Positions 8,704 through 18,560 of a stretch of 57,375 bases of DNA are shown in pieces. The stretch's first letter is position 1, and the number at the start of each line of letters is the position of its first letter. The notes under the pieces were generated by a model, which worked only from the letters and a program-made list of their open reading frames with translations, had not been told where the DNA came from and did no database searches. A program made the position numbers and the translations under genes. This DNA comes from Bacteroidales bacterium (GTDB lineage: Bacteria > Bacteroidota > Bacteroidia > Bacteroidales > Muribaculaceae): positions 1 through 57,375 of the forward strand of contig JAJBVL010000002.1 of assembly GCA_020859845.1 (NCBI GenBank), given 5' to 3'.

Positions 8704-9750
8704 TCAGAGGCGAAGGAGGTGGGAGAGAGTATCGTAGCGCGGAAGCACCACGAGCTGGAGCGAATGGCGGCGCGCCTCTATCGACGAGGAGCCATCGCCA
8801 ATGCCCGGTGCTCCCGCCTCCATCAACGCTTGTCGAGAAGCCGCGAGTGCCAACTCAGGAGTGTTGTTGTCGGCGCTAAGATGGCATAAGAAGACGTTGC
8901 GCAGCGCTGGGGTATAGATTTGCTTTAGGAAGGCCGCAGTGGTCATATTATCCAGATGACCATTGTCGGCCTTTATCCGTGCCTTAAGATAAGGAGGATA
9001 GCGGCCAGCTGCGAGCATGGCCGCATCATAATTGCTCTCCAGCATCACAAACTGAGCCTGCCGCATATAATAGTCGACGCGCGGCGTGATACATCCGAGG
9101 TCGGTGGCCACGGCAAAATTAAACCCTCCTCGCTGTATGAAGAAGCCAGCATTGTCGGTGCCATCGTGGCTAACGTCGAAGGCCGTGATAGTAAAGCCCG
9201 CGAGCGAGAACTCAAACTCCTTGTAGATAGCCTTATGATAGTCCTTGAGGCGACGCGAGATGGAGTGGCGACGCATGATGCCTGAGAGAGCCTTGGGCGT
9301 GCAGTAGACAAAGATATCCTTATGCTTGCGTAGCAGGGTGTAGACGTAGCGCACGTGGTCGGAGTGGTCGTGGGTCAGCAGGATGCCCTTTACGTTGGCC
9401 ATCGAGAGACCATTGACTCTCAGTCCGTCGATAATCTTGGTAGGGTCAACACCAGCATCAATCAGGAAACCCTCGCCACTCGACGACCCTATATAAGTGC
9501 AATTGCCCGACGAGCCGCTGCCGAATGATATGAAAGTCAGAGTGTCGGGTATCGAAAGAGGGCCAATGGGTTCGTCAAGTATGGGATGAGAAGGGGCGGA
9601 GGGGCTATGATGATGAGGAGCGTTGACTATAAAGTTGGCTATCGCGGGATGTACGGGGAGTTCCTCGGGCTGCGAGGTGTCTCGTAGTTCGGGTATGTCA
9701 AAGAGGCTTGGTTGCTGCGGGCGGTATGTGAGTTTACGTTTCTTGGCCAT
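8704..9750 (-). CDS. MBL-fold metallo-hydrolase, YycJ/WalJ-like
   Basis: Metallo-beta-lactamase-fold hydrolase of the group that includes YycJ, a 5'-to-3' exonuclease-like protein; precise role here unknown. Seen: FGSGSSGNCTYI, FLIDAGVDPTKI, and the two-metal motif THDHSDH (about residues 126-132 from this start), then VSHDGTDNAGFF and later MLESNYD and HLDN blocks. An extra 50-residue N-terminal tail rich in Pro precedes the domain. The ATG at 9750 (MAKKRKL) is preferred over one 30 nt upstream; either start overlaps the end of the RsmI-like gene, implying translational coupling. Ends 10 nt from the convergent serpin gene. Confidence 0.88.
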   Translation of the reverse strand: MAKKRKLTYRPQQPSLFDIPELRDTSQPEELPVHPAIANFIVNAPHHHSPSAPSHPILDEPIGPLSIPDTLTFISFGSGSSGNCTYIGSSSGEGFLIDAGVDPTKIIDGLRVNGLSMANVKGILLTHDHSDHVRYVYTLLRKHKDIFVYCTPKALSGIMRRHSISRRLKDYHKAIYKEFEFSLAGFTITAFDVSHDGTDNAGFFIQRGGFNFAVATDLGCITPRVDYYMRQAQFVMLESNYDAAMLAAGRYPPYLKARIKADNGHLDNMTTAAFLKQIYTPALRNVFLCHLSADNNTPELALAASRQALMEAGAPGIGDGSSSIEARRHSLQLVVLPRYDTLSHLLRL

Positions 9751-10459
9751 AGAGGAGAAAGATTGCAGGCGTCTTGTCATAATTGTACGACCGCTGACGC
9801 CACTGTTGGAGAGAAGCCGTGACGATAGTCTCAGCCGGGCCTGTCAGGTCGGAGGCCACGCAGAGACGTAGCTGAGGAGGGAGCGTCTGGCATAGCTCTT
9901 CTATGAGGCGATTGTTGCGGTAAGGCGTCTCGATAAAGATTTGTGTCTGACGTTCGCGGGTGATGCGTGTCAACATTTCGCGCAGGCGCGCCGAGCGCTT
10001 GCCGCGTTCTACAGGAAGATAGCCCTCAAAGGCAAAGCGCTGACCGTTGAACCCCGAGGCCATCAGCGCCATCAGGATAGAGCTGGGCCCTACCAGCGGC
10101 ACCACTTGCAAGCCTCGTCGGTGAGCCGCGGCCACGGCCAATGCTCCCGGGTCGGCCACCGCCGGGCAGCCAGCCTCCGACATCAACACCGTAGGCTCCC
10201 CGCCCGCCAATGGCTCGAGCATCTGGTCGACATCGGCGACAGAAGTGTGCTCGTCGAGGGTGAAAAAGGTCAAGCTGTCGATATCAATGTCGGTCGCCAA
10301 GGAGCGGGCACAGCGCTTGAGATAGCGCCGCGCCGTCCTCACATTCTCCACGATGAACACACGCGCCTGAAGAGCCAGCTCGAGATTGCGAGCGGGCATC
10401 ACCAGTAGCGGGTCGGTATCGCTAAGCGTTACCGGCATAAGATAAAGGGCAGCATTCAT
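9734..10459 (-). CDS. RsmI-like SAM-dependent methyltransferase
   Basis: Tetrapyrrole-methylase-fold protein of the RsmI group, which 2'-O-methylates a cytidine of 16S rRNA. The defining motif is MSEAGCPAVADPGA (about 93-106), with VVPLVGPSSILMALMASG and IETPYRNNRLIEEL downstream. At 241 residues it is shorter than E. coli RsmI, as is one of the two paralogues usual in Bacteroidota; the start of the domain (LYLMPVTLSD) departs from the usual YLVATPIGN. It may therefore modify another site. Overlaps the MBL gene. Confidence 0.85.
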   Translation of the reverse strand: MNAALYLMPVTLSDTDPLLVMPARNLELALQARVFIVENVRTARRYLKRCARSLATDIDIDSLTFFTLDEHTSVADVDQMLEPLAGGEPTVLMSEAGCPAVADPGALAVAAAHRRGLQVVPLVGPSSILMALMASGFNGQRFAFEGYLPVERGKRSARLREMLTRITRERQTQIFIETPYRNNRLIEELCQTLPPQLRLCVASDLTGPAETIVTASLQQWRQRSYNYDKTPAIFLLYGQET

Positions 10460-10479
10460 GCTGCAAAATTACTAAAAAG

Positions 10480-12201
10480 TCAGCAACTTAGCAACTCTTC
10501 TCCATCGGGAGTTGGTTCTACCATTTCTTCTCCCGAGGCCTCGGAGGTGACAGCCTCCAAGCGGCGCATGATAGAGAAGATAAAGAGGGCAGCGAGCAGA
10601 CATACGCCTACGAGGATGCCCCACATCAACGGCAGACTCATCTTGCCCCATAGCATCATGGGTATTGACGTCAGATAGTTGCCGATAGCCGTGGCCGCAA
10701 ACCAGCAACCCATCATGGCTCCCTTATACTTGGGAGGCGCCACCTTGGTGACAAACGAGATACCGATAGGCGAGAGCAGCAGCTCAGCAAAGACAAGCAT
10801 CAGATAGGTGCCCATAAGCCAGTTGGGCGACACAGAGCCGCTCACCTGCCCATTCTCCACCGTGCACGTCAGCGACGCCAGTATCATCACCACGTAGGCC
10901 AGCGCAGCCACTATCATGCCATAGCCTATCTTGCGCGGTGCGGAAGGCTCACGACCGCTACGCGCCAGCCAAGCAAAGAGCGAAAGCGACACGGGCGTCA
11001 GAGCGATGATATAGAAGGGATCAAACTGCTGATACTCCATGGGCTGAATATCCGTGAGAGGATTGGGAGTAGTGGCGTAGAACCACCATAGCCCAGCGGC
11101 ACACACCACCAGCACCAAAGCGCTGACACTGCGCGAGGCCACGGTCTTGTTTTGGAATACGCCAAAGAGAGCAAAGACGGCTATCGATATCAAGCAGAGA
11201 GCCCAGATGTTGAAACCTATACGTGTGGCGCCATAAGCCTCAGGAGCTGTACATTCGGCAGCGAAGAGCGTGAGAGTGGCTCCATTTTGCATAAACACCA
11301 TCCAGAAGAAGATTACCACGCCAAACACCAGCAGCAGCGCCACAATGCGCTGTCGGGTCTGTTCGGGAGTAAGCTCGGCCCCCTTGACCTGTTCAGCCTT
11401 CTTTTCAGAGCCCTGCGCCTTCTCAGTGATAATGTGAGCATACGTCTGTTTGCCGAGAGCAAAGATGGCATAGGAAAGCACTACCGACACACACGCCACG
11501 GCAAAGGCGTAGCCATAGCCCGTGGAGAGCGCCGACATATAGCGCTCGGCAAAAGCCAGCACGCTGCCTCCCACCTCCATGCCAGCCGCCGAGGCCACGG
11601 AGATAATCTCCTGGGCGCGGGAGCTGTCGCCATCGATAAAGGCGTTGCAGAGCGCCGGTAGCTGCATATTGTAGACCAACCCCTCTGACGAAAGAGCAAA
11701 GTTGGTAATCACCTTGGCCGTAATCGGGGCAAAGACAGCGCCGATGTTGATAAACATGTAGAAGAGGTTGAAGCCTGTGTCGCGCTGCGAGGCATACTTA
11801 GTGGCGTTGTAGAGGTCGCCTATCATCACCTGCAGATTGCCCTTGAAGAGGCCGGTGCCTATCGACACCAAGGCGAGGCCGCCAAACAGAAACACCATAG
11901 CCTCACGCGAGCGCAGGCCTGAGGGAAGAGCTATCACCAGATAGCCAGCAAACATGATGGCCATGCCCAGCACCACACACTTGGAGAAGCTCCAGCGATC
12001 GGCTATCCAGCCACCGATGAGTGGCAGGAAGTAGGCCATGGCCAAGAAAATACCGTAGATTTGACCTGAAATGGTGGAGTCGAACGCAAACTTGGCCTGC
12101 AGATACAAGACCAAGACGGCTATCATTGTATAGTAGCCAAATCGCTCGCCAGTATTGGCGAGCGACAGGATATAAAGACCTTTCGGTTGATTCTTAAACA
12201 T
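10480..12201 (-). CDS. POT-family proton-peptide symporter
   Basis: Imports di- and tripeptides using the proton gradient (PTR2/POT branch of the MFS), inner membrane. Seen: NTGERFGYYTMIAVLVLYL, matching the ExxER-type helix 1, the GGWIADR loop, GTGLFKGNLQVMIGDLY, and FNLFYMFINIGA, all conserved in the family. About 12-14 hydrophobic helices, with a longer loop around 200-270. It is the downstream member of a tandem pair, 11 nt after the other POT gene. Length 573, longer than its partner; the C-terminal tail is acidic. Likely one transcript with the neighbour. Confidence 0.93.
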   Translation of the reverse strand: MFKNQPKGLYILSLANTGERFGYYTMIAVLVLYLQAKFAFDSTISGQIYGIFLAMAYFLPLIGGWIADRWSFSKCVVLGMAIMFAGYLVIALPSGLRSREAMVFLFGGLALVSIGTGLFKGNLQVMIGDLYNATKYASQRDTGFNLFYMFINIGAVFAPITAKVITNFALSSEGLVYNMQLPALCNAFIDGDSSRAQEIISVASAAGMEVGGSVLAFAERYMSALSTGYGYAFAVACVSVVLSYAIFALGKQTYAHIITEKAQGSEKKAEQVKGAELTPEQTRQRIVALLLVFGVVIFFWMVFMQNGATLTLFAAECTAPEAYGATRIGFNIWALCLISIAVFALFGVFQNKTVASRSVSALVLVVCAAGLWWFYATTPNPLTDIQPMEYQQFDPFYIIALTPVSLSLFAWLARSGREPSAPRKIGYGMIVAALAYVVMILASLTCTVENGQVSGSVSPNWLMGTYLMLVFAELLLSPIGISFVTKVAPPKYKGAMMGCWFAATAIGNYLTSIPMMLWGKMSLPLMWGILVGVCLLAALFIFSIMRRLEAVTSEASGEEMVEPTPDGEELLSC

Positions 12202-12212
12202 AGAGCCGGGGA

Positions 12213-13736
12213 TTATTTAGCCACTCTTTCGAGCCAGTTGACCATACCGAGCATGATACCCATCGATACCAAGCAGACGATAAGGAACACCGACCAGCAC
12301 TGCCAGAGAGGAATCTTGTTGTACATCAACGGGCCAATCCAGAGCAGGAGGTTGCCCACGGCTGTAGCGCCAAGCCACAGTCCTTGGCAGAGGCCTTGGA
12401 GGTCCTTAGGAGCCACCTTGGAGACGAAGCTCAAGCCCAGAGGCGATATGAAGAGTTCGGCCACGGTGAGGAAGAAGTAGAGCAGGATGAGCACCCATGG
12501 ACCCGTCTTCATCATCTCCTGAGCGCTGACAGCCATTTCGCGGAAGTCGGTACCCGAAGGATAGTTTTCGATAATGGAGACGATGGTCAGGAAGAGGTAG
12601 GCCAAGCCTGCAAGACCCATACCGATGGCTATCTTGCGGGGGGTGGAGATCTCCGTGCCGCGACGCGAGAGGGCAGCGAAGAAGGCCATGATGATTGGAG
12701 TCAAGACTATCACGAAGAAGGGGTTGACAGCCTGCCATATCTCAGGGGCTATGGTGTCGGTCTTCACGAAGTCGCGAGCGAAGAGCGAGAGCGAGGTGCC
12801 GTTCTGGTGGAATGAGAACCAGAAGAAGATTACCACGCCAAGCACAGCGAAGAGGGCGCTCATACGCTGGCGTATCTCCTTGGCCATAGCCTTGCGCTCC
12901 TCGGGGGTGTACTGCACACTCTCCACGGCGGCGCGGGGCGTTGGGTCGGGCAGACCGCGCTTGTAGGCGCAGAAGATGACGAGCGAGATGAGCATAGCGG
13001 CCACAGAAGCTATAAACGAGTAGTGGACACCGGTGTTGAACACCTCGAGATACTGCGTACAGAAGGCCTGGATGTCGCCTGCCGTGTCGCCACCTACGCG
13101 GGTGATGAGAGCGTAGAGGTTCTCCATATTTTCCTCGGTCATCGTGTCGGTGACGCTGAGATACTGATGGCAGAGAGCAGGTAGCGAGGCGTTGTAGGAT
13201 AGATTGTGCACACCGAGCCACCAGCTACGGAGCAGAGGAGCCACGAAGGGAGCTATCAGACCGCCCACGTTGATAAACACGTAGAAAATCTGGAAACCAC
13301 TGTCGCGCTTGTCGGCATACTTAGGGTTGTCGTAGAGCTGGCCCACCACGGCCTGAAGGTTGCCCTTGAAGAAGCCGTTGCCAAAGGCTATCATAAAGAG
13401 AGCCACGCAGGTGAGAGTAAGTAGCCAGGTGTGGTTTTCGTTGGTGGCCATGATGGGGATGGAGAGCACCACGTAGCCCAGCGCCATTATCACGAGGCCC
13501 TGCATGATGGTGCGCTTATAGTTGCACGTGCGGTCGGCCACGATACCACCTACGAGCGACAGCAGGTAGATGCCAGCGTAGAAAAATGAATAGATGAGCG
13601 TACTGGTCTCTTCGGCCAGACCGAATTTAGAACAGAGAAACAACACCAAGACGGCGTTCATGATGTAGTAGCCAAAACGCTCGCCCATGTTGGAGAGCGC
13701 GGCGGGGATTAGACCCTTAGGTTGATCTTTAAACAT
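12213..13736 (-). CDS. POT-family proton-peptide symporter (first of tandem pair)
   Basis: Second proton-coupled peptide transporter, 507 residues, same family as its neighbour. Seen: NMGERFGYYIMNAVLVLFL, GGIVADR, GNGFFKGNLQAVVGQLYD, FQIFYVFINVGGLIAPF, and the C-terminal SPLGLSFVSKVAPK. The N-terminal FKDQPKGL matches the neighbour's FKNQPKGL, supporting an old tandem duplication followed by divergence. The insert after helix 6 is shorter than in the partner. Peptide uptake fits an asaccharolytic side to metabolism alongside gdhA and secreted proteases, an inference from context. Confidence 0.93.
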   Translation of the reverse strand: MFKDQPKGLIPAALSNMGERFGYYIMNAVLVLFLCSKFGLAEETSTLIYSFFYAGIYLLSLVGGIVADRTCNYKRTIMQGLVIMALGYVVLSIPIMATNENHTWLLTLTCVALFMIAFGNGFFKGNLQAVVGQLYDNPKYADKRDSGFQIFYVFINVGGLIAPFVAPLLRSWWLGVHNLSYNASLPALCHQYLSVTDTMTEENMENLYALITRVGGDTAGDIQAFCTQYLEVFNTGVHYSFIASVAAMLISLVIFCAYKRGLPDPTPRAAVESVQYTPEERKAMAKEIRQRMSALFAVLGVVIFFWFSFHQNGTSLSLFARDFVKTDTIAPEIWQAVNPFFVIVLTPIIMAFFAALSRRGTEISTPRKIAIGMGLAGLAYLFLTIVSIIENYPSGTDFREMAVSAQEMMKTGPWVLILLYFFLTVAELFISPLGLSFVSKVAPKDLQGLCQGLWLGATAVGNLLLWIGPLMYNKIPLWQCWSVFLIVCLVSMGIMLGMVNWLERVAK

Positions 13737-13788
13737 CGATTAGGGGTTGATGGTGATGAATTAGAGGGGGGTTAATGATGATGATTGA

Positions 13789-14217
13789 TTATTTCTTTTC
13801 TTCGAGAGCGCGAAAGGCCACAGCGTAGAGCTTCATCTGCTTCACCATGGCCAGCAGGCCATTGGAGCGCGTGGGCGAGAGATTTTCGGCCAGCCCTATC
13901 TTGTCGATAAAGTAGAGGTGGCAGTCGGCAATCTCTGCTGGAGTGTGGCCATTGAGCACCTTTACCAGCAAGGCAATGATGCCCTTCACGATGATGGCGT
14001 CGCTATCGGCGGTGTAGTACACCAAGCCGTCGCGGAGCTCGGCATTGAGCCATACACGGCTCTGACACCCCTCGATAAGATGGTCGGGGGTCTTATATTT
14101 TGGGTCGATAGGAGGGAGCGAGTTGCCCAGATCGATGATCATGGCGTAGCGGTCCATCCAGTCGTCAACGCCTTCAAATTCTTCAATTATCTCGTCTTGT
14201 ATCTGATCTATAGTCAT
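13789..14217 (-). CDS. sufE: SufE-family sulfur acceptor
   Basis: Accepts persulfide sulfur from a SufS-type cysteine desulfurase and passes it to Fe-S cluster assembly. The acceptor Cys51 lies in LIEGCQSRVWL, the family hallmark; SLPPIDPKYKTPDH precedes it and NGLLAMVKQMKLYA ends the domain. Length 142 is normal. No other suf gene lies in the window, which is common in Bacteroidota. TAATTTTG at 14226-14233 on the minus strand lies just before the ATG and may be its -7 box. Confidence 0.93.
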   Translation of the reverse strand: MTIDQIQDEIIEEFEGVDDWMDRYAMIIDLGNSLPPIDPKYKTPDHLIEGCQSRVWLNAELRDGLVYYTADSDAIIVKGIIALLVKVLNGHTPAEIADCHLYFIDKIGLAENLSPTRSNGLLAMVKQMKLYAVAFRALEEKK

Positions 14218-14225
14218 GATGGCTA

Positions 14226-14233
14226 CAAAATTA
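14226..14233 (-). promoter_or_regulatory. -7 box before sufE
   Basis: Minus strand TAATTTTG matches TAnnTTTG, only about 8 nt before the sufE start. No TTTG is seen at the right distance upstream. If used, the mRNA would be almost leaderless. Confidence 0.35.
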
Positions 14234-14280
14234 GTGAAAATATTTGGATTCTTACGTCTATCTCTCTATATTTCTACCCT

Positions 14281-15303
14281 CTATCTCTCTGAATAAACGA
14301 GATTAACCACTGTCTGCCCCACAGCCTTGAGCGTGGAGCGGTCGATGGCTTGCAGGTCGTCGTTGAGAGTATGCCACTGAGGGGGGAAAGAGCCAGTCTC
14401 TACGTTGTTACACTCCACGATGTCAATACAGGGAATGCCACCTCTCACAAGCTGGACATGGTCGTCGATGATGGCTCCGCCGGTCTCGTTGGGGAAGTAT
14501 TCGCCATAGCCGCTGCGAGCCGCCATACTCCACACCTTGTTGACCACCGAGGGGGCGTTTGACTCGGAGTAGTATTCGCGATAGAAGCGTGCGCCGCGTC
14601 CTCCCACCATGTCGAGCACGATGCCGTAGCGTGGACTGTTGGAGGCGGTGTAAGGCTGATGGCGGGCCCAGTATTGCGAGCCGAGACACCAAGTGTCCTC
14701 TCCCCCGCCCCAAGGACCACTGATGCCAGAATCCTCAGCGTCGACAAATAGGAGATCCACCCCTATGGCTGGGCGATGCTGCCCCAAGACGCGCGCTATC
14801 TCAAGAAGCACCCCTACCCCGCTACCGCCATCGTTGGCGCCGGGGATGGGACGCTGGAGAGCCGCGTCGGTCTGCTCAGCGTCGTTCCAAGGACGCGTAT
14901 CGTAGTGGGCCACGAGTATTATACGGTCGGCAGCCTCTGGGTTGATGCGACCCATTATATTGGTGATGGGCAGCGACTTATTATAGGCGTCCGAGACTGT
15001 GGCGCGTTGCAATGTGACGGTGTCCACTCCTGCAGCGTTGAGAGTTGAGGTGATAAAGTCGACACACTTGGCATGAGCCTCCGAGGCAGGCACTCGCGGC
15101 CCCAGAGCCACCTGCTGAGCCACGTATTGATAGGCCGAGTCGGCATTAAATATCATATCATGGGTCTGCGCCGAGGCGCTGGGGGGTTGCTCTTGGGCTG
15201 CAGCGTCAGCCGTGGCTGAGGATACAGAGCTGTTGTTGCCATGACAACTCATCAAGGCTATAGCCAGGGATAAAAATGAAAGATAAAAGGCAGTGTGGTG
15301 CAT
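14281..15303 (-). CDS. M28-family zinc peptidase / glutaminyl cyclase-like lipoprotein
   Basis: Zinc-dependent exopeptidase-fold protein; the closest type is the glutaminyl-peptide cyclotransferase-like branch of M28, common in Bacteroidales. Lipobox AIALMSC places it in the envelope (Cys20). Metal-site residues visible: His133 and Asp135 in [10 protein letters not shown], Asp158 in [10 protein letters not shown], Glu190 in [12 protein letters not shown] later [18 protein letters not shown] block carries the last His region. It could trim N-terminal residues or form pyroglutamate; the sequence alone does not decide. Divergent from ligA. Confidence 0.88.
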   Translation of the reverse strand: MHHTAFYLSFLSLAIALMSCHGNNSSVSSATADAAAQEQPPSASAQTHDMIFNADSAYQYVAQQVALGPRVPASEAHAKCVDFITSTLNAAGVDTVTLQRATVSDAYNKSLPITNIMGRINPEAADRIILVAHYDTRPWNDAEQTDAALQRPIPGANDGGSGVGVLLEIARVLGQHRPAIGVDLLFVDAEDSGISGPWGGGEDTWCLGSQYWARHQPYTASNSPRYGIVLDMVGGRGARFYREYYSESNAPSVVNKVWSMAARSGYGEYFPNETGGAIIDDHVQLVRGGIPCIDIVECNNVETGSFPPQWHTLNDDLQAIDRSTLKAVGQTVVNLVYSER

Positions 15304-15323
15304 ATTTCTACTGTTGTAAGCTA

Positions 15324-15331
15324 CAAAATTA
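15324..15331 (-). promoter_or_regulatory. -7 box for the M28 peptidase gene
   Basis: Minus strand TAATTTTG, about 21 nt before the ATG. No good -33 box at 19-21 nt. It shares the short divergent region with the ligA -7 box. Confidence 0.4.
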
Positions 15332-15375
15332 CAAAAATCCTACCGTATCTAAACGTTTTATGGGGGAAAAATGGT

Positions 15376-15383
15376 TATATTTG
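15376..15383 (+). promoter_or_regulatory. -7 box for ligA
   Basis: TATATTTG, a full TAnnTTTG match 28 nt before the ligA ATG. The -33 position is T-rich (GTTTTA) but not a clear TTTG. Its place inside the longest open frame argues for the ATG at 15412. Confidence 0.5.
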
Positions 15384-15411
15384 CACACCCCTTAATTACA
15401 CCCTCAACGTC

Positions 15412-17424
15412 ATGACCCCGATTCAAGAACGCATAGAGCAGCTCCGACGCGAGCTCAACGACCACAATCATCGCTATTATGTCGACAATGCCCCTGTGAT
15501 TAGCGACCAAGAGTTTGACCGACTGATGAAGGAGCTTGAAGAGCTTGAGCAGGCCCATCCCGAGTATGCCGACCCTCTCTCGCCCACCCAGCGCGTGGGC
15601 AGCGACCTTACGAAAGGCTTTGAGCAGACGCCCCACATTTATCCCATGCTGTCGCTGGCCAACACTTACTCCATCGAGGAGGTTGACGAGTGGGTGCATC
15701 GCACACGCGATGCCCTCATGGGCCAAGAGTTTACCGTCGTGGGCGAGATGAAGTTTGACGGTAGCGGCATCTCTCTCATCTATGAAGATGGGCGCCTGGT
15801 GAGAGCCGTCACCCGTGGCGACGGAGAGAAGGGCGATATTGTCACCGACAATATCAAGACCATTCGCAGCATACCATTGGTGCTCAAGGGCGAGGGGTGG
15901 CCTCGCTTCTTCGAGATTCGCGGCGAGATAGTGTTGCCATGGAAGGAATTTGACCGACTAAACGCCGAGCGTGCCTTCAACGAAGAGCCCCTCTTTGCAA
16001 ACCCACGCAACGCCGCTTCTGGCACACTCAAGATGCAAAATTCGCGCGAGGTGGCTCGCCGCGGCCTCGATGCCCGTTTCTACTATCTCTTAGGACCCGA
16101 CCTACCCTACGACAACCACTACGATAATATGGTGGCTGCCCGCTCGTGGGGCTTCAAGGTGAGCACCGCCATGACATGCCTTCACACCCTCCAGGAGGTC
16201 GACGACTATATCAACCACTGGGACACGGCTCGCAAGGAGCTGCCAGTGGCCACGGATGGATTGGTGTTTAAGGTCAACTCGCTGCGCCAGCAGCTCAATC
16301 TCGGCTATCGCTCCAAGTCGCCCCGCTGGGCCATCGCTTATAAGTTTCAGGCCGAGAGGGCGTTGACAAGGCTTAGATTCGTTTCGTTTGAGGTGGGCCG
16401 CATGGGCATTGTCACCCCCGTGGCCAATCTTGACCCGGTGCTTCTCTCCGGCACCATCGTCAAGCGCGCGTCGCTCCACAACGAGGATATCATCAAGGCT
16501 CTCGACATCCACGAGCACGACATGCTCTACGTGGAGAAAGGGGGCGAGATTATCCCCAAGATCACCGGTGTGGAGGAGGCGGAGCGCGAGAAAGGGGCGC
16601 GACCAGTGGAGTTTGTCAGCTATTGCCCTTCGTGTGGCACAAAACTCGTGCGCAAGGAGGATGAAGCGGCCTGGATGTGTCCCAACAAATATGGTTGTCC
16701 ACCTCAGATCACAGGCCGAGTGGAGCACTTCGTAGGCCGCCGCATGATGAACATCGACGGCATTGGCGAGGAGACCTCCGAACTCCTCTTCCAGACCGGC
16801 CTCGTGAAAAATATCGCCGACCTTTACTCGCTGCGCAAAGAGCAACTCGAAGGCCTTGAGGGCTTTGGCGAGAAGAGCGCCGACCGCATCATGCAAGGCA
16901 TTGAGGACTCAAAGAAGGTGCCATTTGACCGCGTGGTCTACGCTCTCTCCATCCCCTATGTGGGCGAGACTGTGGCCAAGAAACTCGCCAAAGGCGTAGG
17001 CTCGATGGACAATCTGATGACCATGAGCCGCGACGACCTGGTGGCCATCGAAGATATCGGGCCGAAGATTGCCGACAGCATCATCGAATATTTTGCAGCG
17101 CCCATCAACCAGCAGATAATAGCGCGTCTGCGCGAGGTGGGTATCCAGATGGAGATGGCCCAAGAGGCCACAGCGCCGCTGGGCGACGCCTTGAAAGGCA
17201 AAAGCGTGGTGATAAGCGGAGTGTTTGAGCACCATTCGCGCGACCAATACAAGGAGATGATAGAGCGCTATGGAGGCAAGAACGTAGGCTCGGTGTCGAA
17301 GAAGACCGACTTTATCCTCGCTGGCGCCAATATGGGGCCAGCCAAGCTGGAGAAAGCTCAGAAGTTGGGTATCCCGGTCATCAACGAAGATGAGTTTTTG
17401 GCGATGTTGGGAAAAGAGCGATGA
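15412..17424 (+). CDS. ligA: NAD-dependent DNA ligase
   Basis: Seals nicks in replication and repair using NAD. From the ATG at 15412 ([15 protein letters not shown]) the protein is 670 residues, the usual length. Domains in order: Ia NAD-binding ([19 protein letters not shown]), adenylation domain with catalytic Lys114 in [10 protein letters not shown] fold, zinc finger (Cys405, 408, 423, 429), helix-hairpin-helix repeats, and a C-terminal BRCT domain with [12 protein letters not shown]. An open frame continues 39 codons upstream but covers the -7 box. The stop overlaps the next gene's ATG (ATGA), so the two are coupled. Confidence 0.97.
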   Translation: MTPIQERIEQLRRELNDHNHRYYVDNAPVISDQEFDRLMKELEELEQAHPEYADPLSPTQRVGSDLTKGFEQTPHIYPMLSLANTYSIEEVDEWVHRTRDALMGQEFTVVGEMKFDGSGISLIYEDGRLVRAVTRGDGEKGDIVTDNIKTIRSIPLVLKGEGWPRFFEIRGEIVLPWKEFDRLNAERAFNEEPLFANPRNAASGTLKMQNSREVARRGLDARFYYLLGPDLPYDNHYDNMVAARSWGFKVSTAMTCLHTLQEVDDYINHWDTARKELPVATDGLVFKVNSLRQQLNLGYRSKSPRWAIAYKFQAERALTRLRFVSFEVGRMGIVTPVANLDPVLLSGTIVKRASLHNEDIIKALDIHEHDMLYVEKGGEIIPKITGVEEAEREKGARPVEFVSYCPSCGTKLVRKEDEAAWMCPNKYGCPPQITGRVEHFVGRRMMNIDGIGEETSELLFQTGLVKNIADLYSLRKEQLEGLEGFGEKSADRIMQGIEDSKKVPFDRVVYALSIPYVGETVAKKLAKGVGSMDNLMTMSRDDLVAIEDIGPKIADSIIEYFAAPINQQIIARLREVGIQMEMAQEATAPLGDALKGKSVVISGVFEHHSRDQYKEMIERYGGKNVGSVSKKTDFILAGANMGPAKLEKAQKLGIPVINEDEFLAMLGKER

Positions 17425-18560
17425 GGACATTTTTGCGCATAGGGTTGATGGCCAGCATGTTGATGGTGGCTATTGAAGGTTATTGCCAGGACAACATCTT
17501 TCAGCGCATCATACGCTACTTCGACGAGAGCAACAAGCCTCAGGGGGTGGATGGCTTAGACTTCTCGATAATCGGCGGTCCTCACTACGCCTCCGACACC
17601 AAGCTTGGCATAGGCCTCGTAGCTGCCGGCCTCTATCGCCACGACAAGGAGAATCTGGAGTTGCCTCCCTGCAATGTGTCGCTCTACAGCGACTTCTCCA
17701 CCTCGGGCTTCTTCTTGGTCGGTATTCGTGGCAATGACATAGGGTGCCGTGACCGCCGTAGGATAGAGTATGATGTCAACTTCTATCGCTTTCCTACGAA
17801 GTTTTGGGGGATAGGCTACGCGGAGGCCAATAGCGATAGCCATGAGGTGAAGTATACTCAGTGGTGGGCGAGCGCCGAGGCGCGCATCCTGTGGCGTATG
17901 GCGCCCTCACAACTCTTTATAGGACCCACGGCAAGATTTTGCTTCGTGCAAGCGCGCTCCATCGAGGAGGATTACCGCGACCGCCCCAGCGCTCTCATCC
18001 TCGACCAGACGCCCATCACCCGCGATTACAGCCTGGGGGTGGCTTTGCGCTGGGACACTCGCGACAACTTGACCGCTCCCGAGCGTGGATGGCTCGCATC
18101 GCTCGAAGGACGATGGTCGCCAGCTTGGCTTGGCAACGACTGGGTCCACTCCACCGCCCTTCTCACCGTGGCCCACTACCAGAGGGTGTGGCGAGGCGGA
18201 GTGGTGGCATCCCTCCTCCACGCCGATTTCAACTGGGGACGGCTGGCTTGGAGCCAGATGGCTTCTTTTGGTGGGAGCAACACTATGCGCGGCTACTACG
18301 AGGGTCGTTACCGCGACAAGTGTGAGGCCGACTTGACAGTGGAGCTTCGCCAGAGGGTGTGGCATCGCTCGGGCATCGCCGTATGGGCCGGGATGGCCAC
18401 AGTGGCTCCACGGATAGGAGATATGCGATGGCGCAAGGTGTTGCCCAACGGGGGTATCGGTTATCGGTGGGAGTTTAAGAAATATACCAATATAAGGCTC
18501 GACTATGGCATAGGTCGTGGCGAGTCGTCGTTCTTATTCAGCATCAATGAAGCGTTCTAA
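17421..18560 (+). CDS. Omp85/BamA-like outer-membrane barrel protein
   Basis: Predicted C-terminal-type barrel of the BamA/TamA (surface antigen D15) superfamily without POTRA domains. Seen: signal peptide ending at about GYCQ, alternating aromatic strands, [18 protein letters not shown] (the R-G-Y motif of the Omp85 lid strand), and a final aromatic residue (INEAF) as in barrel proteins. 379 residues, too short for full BamA. It overlaps ligA by 4 nt upstream and the EptA-like gene by 14 nt downstream. Role unknown; such short forms are common in Bacteroidota. Confidence 0.85.
   Translation: MRTFLRIGLMASMLMVAIEGYCQDNIFQRIIRYFDESNKPQGVDGLDFSIIGGPHYASDTKLGIGLVAAGLYRHDKENLELPPCNVSLYSDFSTSGFFLVGIRGNDIGCRDRRRIEYDVNFYRFPTKFWGIGYAEANSDSHEVKYTQWWASAEARILWRMAPSQLFIGPTARFCFVQARSIEEDYRDRPSALILDQTPITRDYSLGVALRWDTRDNLTAPERGWLASLEGRWSPAWLGNDWVHSTALLTVAHYQRVWRGGVVASLLHADFNWGRLAWSQMASFGGSNTMRGYYEGRYRDKCEADLTVELRQRVWHRSGIAVWAGMATVAPRIGDMRWRKVLPNGGIGYRWEFKKYTNIRLDYGIGRGESSFLFSINEAF

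Noticed and set aside
8956-9285. 109-codon open frame (+) opposite the MBL gene
   Set aside because: Antisense of the conserved hydrolase domain, no independent support.
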